DNA of 64,000 bases from Limnohabitans sp. 2KL-1 (GTDB taxonomy: Bacteria > Pseudomonadota > Gammaproteobacteria > Burkholderiales > Burkholderiaceae_C): the NCBI RefSeq assembly GCF_003063435.1, contig NZ_NESL01000004.1:213964-277963 (forward strand), read 5' to 3'. The translations under genes were made by a program, and so were the position numbers. This document shows, piece by piece, positions 58,677-64,000 of the stretch. Position 1 is the first letter of the stretch, and each line of letters begins with the position of its first letter. The notes beneath the pieces are model-generated. The model was not told the origin of the DNA. It saw only the letters and a program-made list of their open reading frames with translations, and did no database searches.

Positions 58677-60104
58677 ATGAAAGATACAACGATGACTTCC
58701 AGAAGAGACTTTTTTAAGTACGCCGGGATTGCTGGTGGTGCCGTGGCCGCCAGCGCGGTCAGCCGCGTGGCGATGGCCGCTCTGCCTGAGCCTGTAATAC
58801 AGACCAGCCCTAACACCATGGCGCCGCTTGTCCCCAACAGCGGACGCGCCTACAACCCGGTGGTGACGCTGAATGGATGGACTTTGCCATGGCGCATGAA
58901 TCAAGGCGTCAAGGAATTTCACCTGGTCGCCGAACCAGTAGTGCGGGAAATGGCCCCTGGCTTTAAAGCCCATCTCTGGGGCTACAACGGCCAGAGCCCG
59001 GGGCCCACGATTGAAGTGGTCGAGGGCGATCGCGTACGGATCTTCGTGACCAACAAGCTGCCAGAGCATACCTCCATTCACTGGCACGGGCAGCGCCTGC
59101 CCAACGGCATGGACGGTGTGGCCGGACTGAACCAGCCGGCTATTCCCTCCGGCAAGACGTTTGTTTACGAGTTCGTCGCGCGCCGGCCTGGCACCTTCAT
59201 GTACCACCCGCATGCTGATGAGATGACACAGATGGCCATGGGCATGATGGGCTTTTGGGTGACCCATCCTAAGGTCAAGAATGATCTGATTGATGAGGTC
59301 CAGCGAGACTTCTGCTTCCTACTCAACGCCTATGACATCGATCCGGGCAGCTACACCCCCAAGATCATGACAATGCTGGACTTCAACCTGTGGAGCTGGA
59401 ATAGCCGGATATTTCCAGGCATTGACAGCCTCAATGTTCGCCTGAACGACAAGGTGCGTATTCGCATTGGCAATCTGACGATGACGAATCACCCCATACA
59501 TTTGCACGGCCATGAGTTCCTCGTCACTGGTACGGACGGTGGCCCGACACCCAAGAGCACCCGCTGGCATGAAGTGACGACCGATGTGGCCGTCGGTCAG
59601 ATGCGACAGATCGAGTTTCTGGCAGATGAGGAAGGGGACTGGGCCTTCCACTGTCACAAAAGCCATCACACCATGAACGCCATGGGCCATAACGTTCCGA
59701 CATTGATTGGTGTGGATCACCGTGGCATCGCCAAGAAGATCAATAACCTGATTCCAGACTACATGGTCATGGGTGAGCGTGGTATGGCCGACATGACTGA
59801 GATGGAAATGCCCATCCCTGACAACACCGCTGCGATGATGACTGGCCAAGGCCCCTTCGGATCGGTCGAAATGGGTGGCATGTTCAGCGTTCTGAAGGTC
59901 CGCCGTAATCAAAAGCCGGGGGACTACAAGGACCCGGGTTGGTACAAGCATCCCGAAGGCACGGTAGCCCATGAGTACACCGGGCCGTTGACTGAACCAG
60001 CGCGCTTCAAGGCGGAGGGTGGGCAGTCCATGCCTCGCGCCCAGATGCCCGCCAAAACGACCGAAGTCAAGGTGCGCAAGCCCTCATCACATAGCAATCA
60101 CTGA
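58677..60104 (+). CDS. multicopper oxidase, Tat-exported (copper oxidase)
   Basis: This 475-residue enzyme has a Tat signal near TSRRDFFKYAGIAG; the functional start may be ATG 58677 or 58692. Cupredoxin domains carry the copper ligands in SIHWHGQ, MYHPHADEM, HPIHLHGHEF and FHCHKSHHTMNAMGH (type 1 Cys and His with HCH). It oxidises Cu+ to less toxic Cu2+ in the periplasm with O2. It follows the TolC-like gene without a gap. Confidence 0.9.
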   Translation: MKDTTMTSRRDFFKYAGIAGGAVAASAVSRVAMAALPEPVIQTSPNTMAPLVPNSGRAYNPVVTLNGWTLPWRMNQGVKEFHLVAEPVVREMAPGFKAHLWGYNGQSPGPTIEVVEGDRVRIFVTNKLPEHTSIHWHGQRLPNGMDGVAGLNQPAIPSGKTFVYEFVARRPGTFMYHPHADEMTQMAMGMMGFWVTHPKVKNDLIDEVQRDFCFLLNAYDIDPGSYTPKIMTMLDFNLWSWNSRIFPGIDSLNVRLNDKVRIRIGNLTMTNHPIHLHGHEFLVTGTDGGPTPKSTRWHEVTTDVAVGQMRQIEFLADEEGDWAFHCHKSHHTMNAMGHNVPTLIGVDHRGIAKKINNLIPDYMVMGERGMADMTEMEMPIPDNTAAMMTGQGPFGSVEMGGMFSVLKVRRNQKPGDYKDPGWYKHPEGTVAHEYTGPLTEPARFKAEGGQSMPRAQMPAKTTEVKVRKPSSHSNH

Positions 60105-60126
60105 ATTTTTTTTCCGGAGTTAACGA

Positions 60127-60621
60127 ATGAAACCCAAGTACATCACTTCTCGCCAAATCTTTGTTTTGGTTGCTCTGACCCTGTCAGCGTCGGCTTTTGC
60201 GGCTGGAAAGCACGCCGGTGGGCATGGCCATGCTGACGAGGAAACCGCAATTGGCAAACCAGGTGTTGCCTCCAAGGTAACGCAGACCATCAATGTCGAT
60301 ATGACGGATAACATGCGTTACACACCCTCATCTATTCAGGTCAAGCAAGGAGAGACGGTCCGCTTTGTTGTCAAGAATCAAGGAAAGGTCAAGCACGAAT
60401 TGAGTCTGGGCACCCAGAAGGAATTGCTCGAGCATCTGGAGCAGATGAAAAAATTCCCAGATATGGAACATGACGAACCTGGCAAAGTGACACTATCTCC
60501 AGGACAGCAAGGCGAAATTGTTTGGCAATTCACGAAGACTGGAACCGTAAATTTTGCCTGCTTGATGCCAGGCCACTACGAAGCTGGGATGAAGGGCGCG
60601 ATCAAGGTTGGCAAGAAGTAA
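60127..60621 (+). CDS. cupredoxin-domain periplasmic copper protein
   Basis: This 164-residue protein has a signal peptide (FVLVALTLSASAFA) and a His-rich start (GKHAGGHGHADEE). A plastocyanin-like fold follows, with type-1 ligands in KVKHELSL (His) and NFACLMPGHYEAGMKG (Cys, His, Met). It is a blue-copper-type or related electron/copper carrier and likely partner of the oxidase just upstream. Confidence 0.88.
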   Translation: MKPKYITSRQIFVLVALTLSASAFAAGKHAGGHGHADEETAIGKPGVASKVTQTINVDMTDNMRYTPSSIQVKQGETVRFVVKNQGKVKHELSLGTQKELLEHLEQMKKFPDMEHDEPGKVTLSPGQQGEIVWQFTKTGTVNFACLMPGHYEAGMKGAIKVGKK

Positions 60622-60647
60622 TTTCATTACAGGAAAGGGCTGCTGAA

Positions 60648-61130
60648 ATGACTGACAAAAACAGTTCAAAAAATTCAACGAGGCGGTTGCTATTGTTGGG
60701 AATAGCTTCAATGTGCTCGTCCTCAATTGCTATTGCAGCCAGCCCAAACGCTATAGCTATACAAGTCTGGAAAGACCCTAACTGTGGCTGTTGCAAAGAC
60801 TGGATTATTCATTTAGAAAAGAATAATTTTTCTTTGAAAGTAAACGATCAAGGTAATAACGCAGCGCGGGCTCGACTGGGTATGCCTCAAAAGTTCGCTT
60901 CATGTCATACAGCTCTGGTCGGTGGATATGTGATTGAGGGGCATGTGCCAGCCGAAGACATTCAACGTTTACTCAAAGAAAAACCACAAGCGTTAGGTCT
61001 TGCCGTTCCGGGGATGCCTATCGGATCTCCTGGAATGGACGGTCCTGTCTACGGCGCAAGGCGTGACGCGTATCAAGTCTTGCTAATCCAAAAAGACGGA
61101 TCATCAAAAGTTTTTAACTCTTACTCATGA
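60648..61130 (+). CDS. DUF411 family metal-binding protein
   Basis: This 160-residue protein starts at ATG 60648 (MTDKNSSKNSTRRLLLLGIA) with a signal peptide. The DUF411 signatures are VWKDPNCGCCKDWIIHLEKN (CGCC) and MPQKFASCHTALVGGYVIEG (C-H), then VPAEDIQRLLKEKP. It is found in copper and silver operons and probably binds Cu. Base composition from here to 61482 is visibly richer in A/T than the oxidase gene. Confidence 0.88.
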   Translation: MTDKNSSKNSTRRLLLLGIASMCSSSIAIAASPNAIAIQVWKDPNCGCCKDWIIHLEKNNFSLKVNDQGNNAARARLGMPQKFASCHTALVGGYVIEGHVPAEDIQRLLKEKPQALGLAVPGMPIGSPGMDGPVYGARRDAYQVLLIQKDGSSKVFNSYS

Positions 61131-61137
61131 GGAAAAT

Positions 61138-61482
61138 ATGAAAAATATTCAAACCAAAATTGCAACTTTACTATTGACCATTGGTGCGGCTCTTCCCTTA
61201 AGCAGTTTTTCCCAAGCTGTCATGGATCACAGCAAGATGAACATGTCTCAAATGACGCCGTCTTTAACCGACGGAGAGGTCAAGAAAATTGATCTCGAAA
61301 CTGGCAAGGTCACGATCAAACACGGCGAAATCAAACATATGGATATGCCGGGAATGACAATGGTATTTACTGCTAAAGATAAGAGTTTATTGACCAGCAT
61401 CAAGCCAGGCGAAAAAATTAAGTTTATGGTGATCAATGAAGGTGGCAAGATGATCGTCACTGACATCCAGCTAGTTCAGTAA
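61138..61482 (+). CDS. cusF: CusF-like periplasmic copper chaperone
   Basis: This 114-residue protein has a signal peptide (KIATLLLTIGAALPLSSFS), a Met/His-rich start (MDHSKMNMSQM) and the CusF barrel with KHGEIKHMDMPGMTMVF, whose M-x-M-P and His match the Cu+ site. KIKFMVINEGGKMIVTDIQL forms the last strands. CusF passes Cu+ to the Cus pump. It is last in the copper operon and AT-rich. Confidence 0.9.
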   Translation: MKNIQTKIATLLLTIGAALPLSSFSQAVMDHSKMNMSQMTPSLTDGEVKKIDLETGKVTIKHGEIKHMDMPGMTMVFTAKDKSLLTSIKPGEKIKFMVINEGGKMIVTDIQLVQ

Positions 61483-61569
61483 GAAAACGTCGCTGCATCG
61501 AAAATGTGCAGGGCTCCCTGTTCATTGGGCGTCATAGCCTGTTGTGCAAATTGGCCCATGCATCAATGG

Positions 61570-61596
61570 ATCCTATCCGTCAGCACTGGATAGGAT
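61570..61596. repeat. perfect 9-bp inverted repeat after cusF
   Basis: ATCCTATCC (61570-61578) pairs with GGATAGGAT (61588-61596) around a 9-base loop. No T-run follows, so a plain terminator is unlikely. It lies 88 bases after the cusF stop and could end the copper transcript with help of Rho, or be a protein-binding site. Confidence 0.5.
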
Positions 61597-61599
61597 GTG

Positions 61600-61790
61600 T
61601 GGTAGCGGTCATTGGCCTATGACCGAACTGACCGGCTGCCGAGCCTGATGGTTAAAGATCGACCGACCGCTACTGGCAGAAAGCCCACAAATGACTGCGG
61701 GACACGACCGGCAGCAACCGCTACAAACAAGTCAACGTCTTAAAAGATGTGACCGGCTGCAATGGGTCGAAACGCGACCTTGAATCGATT
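61600..61790. repeat. intergenic repeat-like block (GACCGCT/AGCGGTC family)
   Basis: The stretch has AGCGGTCATTGGCC, GACCGCTACTGGCAGAAAGC and GGCTGCAATGGGTCGA motifs. It resembles short intergenic repeats scattered in Burkholderiales chromosomes. No coding frame is visible. The family match is from memory of the pattern and was not tested. Confidence 0.35.
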
Positions 61791-61811
61791 CGAAAGACTG
61801 GTTCGTAAGGA

Positions 61812-61876
61812 TGCGGAAGGTTGCAGGCGTCGAGGACGGGGTGGCAGGTGCAAGCACCTTTCCGCAACCTTCCGCA
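61812..61876. repeat. nested inverted repeat upstream of the integrase
   Basis: TGCGGAAGGTTGC (61812-61824) and GCAACCTTCCGCA (61864-61876) form a perfect 13-bp inverted repeat with 39 bases between. Inside lies a second pair, AGGTG-CAAG-CACCT (61846-61859). The nested fold could be a recombination arm site, an sRNA-like structure or part of the attachment region. Confidence 0.6.
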
Positions 61877-61895
61877 GGGTCGTAACGGGTGTCAG

Positions 61896-61935
61896 CATGC
61901 TCCTAGCTTGTAGGAATTGAACCCGGGTCCGCACC
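61896..61935 (-). other. degenerate tRNA/tmRNA 3'-end-like sequence, candidate att site
   Basis: On the minus strand GTGCGGACCCGGGTTCAATT is followed by CCTACAAGCTAGGAGC. The GGTTCAATTCC core and preceding CGGAC are like the T-arm of tmRNA genes, but the acceptor side does not pair properly and there is no CCA end. It may be the 3' fragment left by integration of the element whose integrase lies at 62151. The reversed direction relative to the integrase is unusual. Confidence 0.35.
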
Positions 61936-61956
61936 CACCACCATATGCAAGTTCAA

Positions 61957-61990
61957 GGGCGTTTACTGGCTTCCAGTAAACGCCCTTTTT
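61957..61990 (+). terminator. strong rho-independent terminator upstream of the integrase
   Basis: GGGCGTTTACTGG (61957-61969) and CCAGTAAACGCCC (61973-61985) form a perfect 13-bp stem with a CTT loop, followed by TTTTT. It would insulate the integrase from transcription coming from the copper island. Confidence 0.85.
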
Positions 61991-62055
61991 CATTGGTAAA
62001 TCAACGGTTTGTAGTCCAAGGGTGTTCATTAACGTTCGTTGACAGCCGGGACCAA

Positions 62056-62120
62056 ACCGGGGAACATTCCGGGGAACAACCGGGGCAAAATCCAAAAAAC
62101 CGGGGAACGTTCCCCGGTTT
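62056..62120. repeat. CCGGGGAAC iteron-like repeats with a 24-bp perfect palindrome
   Basis: Direct copies of (A/T)CCGGGGAACA lie at 62056-62066 and 62068-62078, a shorter copy at 62079-62087, and another at 62099-62108 that is mirrored at 62109-62118. The palindrome is AAACCGGGGAAC followed by its complement (62097-62120). It ends 30 bases before the integrase ATG. It is a likely binding site for a regulator or for integrase/excisionase. Confidence 0.8.
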
Positions 62121-62150
62121 GCCCCCCGGACACCTGAGAGAACGCCCCCG

Positions 62151-63395
62151 ATGCTGACCGATGTTCAATGCAAAAACGCCCTTTGCCCCGCTGACAAAAA
62201 ACGCCTGCGCCTGACCGATGCCGGGGGCCTTTACCTGGAGGTTTCCCCGGCTGGGTCAAAACGCTGGTTTTGGAAGACCTACCAAGACGGCAAAGAAGGA
62301 CGCATGGCGCTGGGGTCTTACCCGGCTGTCAGTGTTGCAGCGGCCCGCAAAGCCCGTGACGCTGCAAAGGCGCTGAAGGGGGAGGGGTTTGATCCAGTCC
62401 AAGCGAGGAAGCTGGAAAAGCTGAAGGCCAGCAACCCGGACGGCGACACCTTCAAGTCTGTTGCCCTGGGATGGTTCGCTGTGCAGGAACCCGGCTGGAG
62501 TGTGAACCACGCCACACGGACCCGGCGCAATCTTGAAAAAGACCTGTTTCCCGCTATCGGTGCCAAGCTCATGACCGAGATTCACCCCATGGAACTGATG
62601 CAGGCTGTCAAAAAGGTAGAGGAACGGGGCGCGATGGAATCGGCCCGGCGAGTGCTGGACACGGCGGGGCAGGTGTTCAAACACTGGTTGCCCATGGCCC
62701 CGCCCCAACACAGGAACATTACCGAGGGCTTGAAGGCCCGATTGACGCCACGGGTCAAAGGCCACTTTGCAGCGATCACCGAGCCGGGCCGCTTTGGTGA
62801 ACTGATGCGGGCTATCCGGGCATACAAGGGCGGGCCGCTGGTTCGCACGGCCCTGCAACTGGCCCCGCTGCTGTACCAACGCCCCGGCAACCTGCGGGCG
62901 ATGGAGTGGGCAGAACTCGACCTGGACGGGGCACTGTGGACGATCCCCAGCGCCAAGATGAAGCGCACCAAGAAAGACAAGGAACACGGCTTACCTCATG
63001 TGGTGCCCTTGCCCGTGCAGGCGGTGGCCTTGCTGCGTGACCTGCAAGCCCTGACGGGCGGCGGGGTGTACGTGTTCCCCGGTGAGCGAAGCCATGACCG
63101 CCCGCTGTCTGAAAACTCCGTCAGAAGCGCCCTGTATGCGCTGGGGTTTGGCAAGGAACAGACCTGGCACGGTTTCAGGGCCAGCGCCCGCACCATGTTG
63201 GTGGATGAGTTGGACGCTGACCCCTTGGCCATTGAAGCGAACCTAGCCCACGCCGTGAAGGATGCCAACGGGCGAAGCTACAACCGGACCCAATACATCA
63301 AGAAGCGGTTTGAACAGATTCAACTGTGGGCCGATTACGTGGACCGGCTGACACAGGGGAACGTGATCGACCTGGAAGCGCACAGGGCGGCGTGA
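62151..63395 (+). CDS. int: P4-type tyrosine integrase (DUF4102 N-terminal)
   Basis: This 414-residue recombinase has an N-terminal arm-binding DUF4102-like domain (LRLTDAGGLYLEVSPAGSKR, GSYPAVSVAAARKARDA) and a core-binding domain (FAVQEPGWSVNHATRTRRNL). The catalytic domain shows Arg in LLYQRPGNLRAMEW, HVVPLPVQA, TWHGFRASARTML (H-x2-R), a later His in NLAHAVKDANGRSYNR and the Tyr in NRTQYIKKR. All residues are present. Such integrases use tRNA or tmRNA 3' ends. The element it serves probably extends to the right beyond the window. Confidence 0.92.
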   Translation: MLTDVQCKNALCPADKKRLRLTDAGGLYLEVSPAGSKRWFWKTYQDGKEGRMALGSYPAVSVAAARKARDAAKALKGEGFDPVQARKLEKLKASNPDGDTFKSVALGWFAVQEPGWSVNHATRTRRNLEKDLFPAIGAKLMTEIHPMELMQAVKKVEERGAMESARRVLDTAGQVFKHWLPMAPPQHRNITEGLKARLTPRVKGHFAAITEPGRFGELMRAIRAYKGGPLVRTALQLAPLLYQRPGNLRAMEWAELDLDGALWTIPSAKMKRTKKDKEHGLPHVVPLPVQAVALLRDLQALTGGGVYVFPGERSHDRPLSENSVRSALYALGFGKEQTWHGFRASARTMLVDELDADPLAIEANLAHAVKDANGRSYNRTQYIKKRFEQIQLWADYVDRLTQGNVIDLEAHRAA

Positions 63396-63426
63396 TGCAG
63401 CCCGGCCCGGGTGCCAAGCCCCAGCG

Positions 63427-63453
63427 AAAACCGCCCACCGAGGCGGTTTTTTT
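63427..63453 (+). terminator. rho-independent terminator after the integrase
   Basis: AAAACCGCC (63427-63435) pairs with GGCGGTTTT (63442-63450) around CACCGA, continuing in a T-run to 63453. It lies 32 bases after the integrase stop. The A/T arms make it a possible bidirectional terminator. Confidence 0.85.
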
Positions 63454-64000
63454 ACGCCCGATTGATGCCTGAATGACTGCTTTTGATACCGCCAAAAACA
63501 AAAAACAGCGGGAACGGCGGGAACACGGGAACAAAAAGGCAAAAACTTAGGAAATATGCGGGTTTGACGGGGGTAGGGCAAACGGGAACAGAACGGGAAC
63601 AGAACGGGAACAGATACAGATACAGAGAGTTTTTCAATCAATTACATATAACCCCCCGGTTTTTTTCGCCTTCGCCCCTTGCCTTCGCTGGTTTTTGCCT
63701 CGCCTGCCTGAATCGCTGGCGCTGGTGCTCGTTTTTGGTGTTTTGTTCCAGTGAGCAACGACCCGCCCATGGTTTTGACGTTTTCGGGCGGTGTTGGCGG
63801 TGCGGCTGTCCACACGCCTGCACGGTGCCCCCGGTGCTTTGCTGTTTGCCCTGGTGCGGTATTCGGTGCCTCCGCTAACTGTCATGAATCCAGAGCGACG
63901 CCCCGAATGATGAAAGAAACTTGAGGGTGGAGGAGCCAAGGGTAGATGCCGAGAAACTTTTTTGGGGACCACAACCCCGATAGCTAACTTGGCACGCCAT
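63454..64000. other. non-coding right edge
   Basis: No convincing gene is visible; the open frames here are short and Arg/Pro-rich. AACGGGAACAG occurs three times head to tail, and the stretch GGAGGAGCCAAGGG near 63932 is unremarkable. It may be the regulatory region of the first genes of the next element. Confidence 0.4.
63581..63613. repeat. three tandem copies of AACGGGAACAG
   Basis: Perfect 11-bp units occupy 63581-63591, 63592-63602 and 63603-63613, with related GGCGGGAACACGGGAAC text at about 63513-63530. An 11-bp period is close to one DNA helix turn, which suits cooperative protein binding (iteron-like). Confidence 0.7.

Noticed and set aside
61896..61990. A complete tRNA or tmRNA gene upstream of int
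   Set aside because: The T-arm-like text is present but the acceptor stem does not pair, there is no CCA end, and the 5' part is missing.

Overview
The window looks like a chromosome segment of a Burkholderiales betaproteobacterium, probably of the Comamonadaceae type. It is GC-rich. Its tail proteins, disulfide-relay genes and stacked metal-resistance operons resemble that group, but the assignment rests on gene content only and no rRNA is present to confirm it.

Region 1 (1-16190) is the late half of a lambda-like (siphovirus) prophage, read left to right: gp10-type protein (partial), DUF3168 protein, tail tube, tail-assembly chaperone G with a -1 frameshift to G-T, tape measure, M- and L-like proteins, a GNAT acetyltransferase where K and I would normally sit, the J tip protein, and a set of small fibre proteins. 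The fibre 11540-12151 ends in NCNCNCDCCC. It is followed by an Ig-like protein, a 2OG-Fe(II) oxygenase-like protein and a SPASM radical SAM enzyme in a tightly overlapping block (12163-14875). A terminator and a lysis cassette (DUF6127, 3-TM holin, GH24 lysozyme) follow. The fibre/oxygenase/radical SAM block is the best candidate for an undescribed system: phage-encoded post-translational modification of a tail fibre.

Region 2 (16106-17900) is a junction zone. It holds a chimeric protein whose N-terminus is an integrase core-binding domain, a membrane coiled-coil protein, and a HigB/HigA-like toxin-antitoxin pair with a palindromic operator.

Region 3 (18104-33900) is a Pb/Cd/Zn-type island. 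It holds a CDF transporter, DsbD/ScsB, a frameshifted fatty-acid hydroxylase-DUF3703 fusion, Lnt, a zinc-ribbon protein, NadE, a PbrR-like MerR regulator, a CcmG-like thioredoxin, a P1B ATPase with four N-terminal metal-binding domains, a PAP2 phosphatase, LspA, a TlpA-like lipoprotein and DsbA. Five promoters here, and a sixth at 49 kb, share a MerR-type design (TTGACT/A, 19-bp spacer containing an operator, -10), which suggests one metal-induced regulon that includes lipoprotein maturation and periplasmic thiol chemistry. Remnants (ferredoxin, HMA domain) and a right-truncated IS66 follow.

Region 4 (36245-49671) holds an ACR3-like permease with a divergent ArsR, a second LspA with a DsbA/DsbB pair, an HME-RND efflux system (permease, adaptor, accessory protein, outer-membrane factor, CzcI-like protein), and a ZntA/CadA ATPase with a divergent CadR.

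Region 5 (49785-61482) is a copper island. The minus-strand part holds CopA ATPase, a small membrane protein, an ICMT-like protein, a DUF2933 protein, a Met-rich periplasmic protein, a Csp-like protein and CusRS. The plus-strand part holds a small secreted protein, a TolC-like lipoprotein, a multicopper oxidase, a cupredoxin, a DUF411 protein and a CusF-like protein. A cop-box-like site lies between the two arms.

Region 6 (61483-64000) carries inverted repeats, a degenerate tmRNA/tRNA-3'-end-like sequence, iteron-like repeats with a 24-bp perfect palindrome, and a P4-type integrase. It marks the edge of a further integrative element running off the right side.
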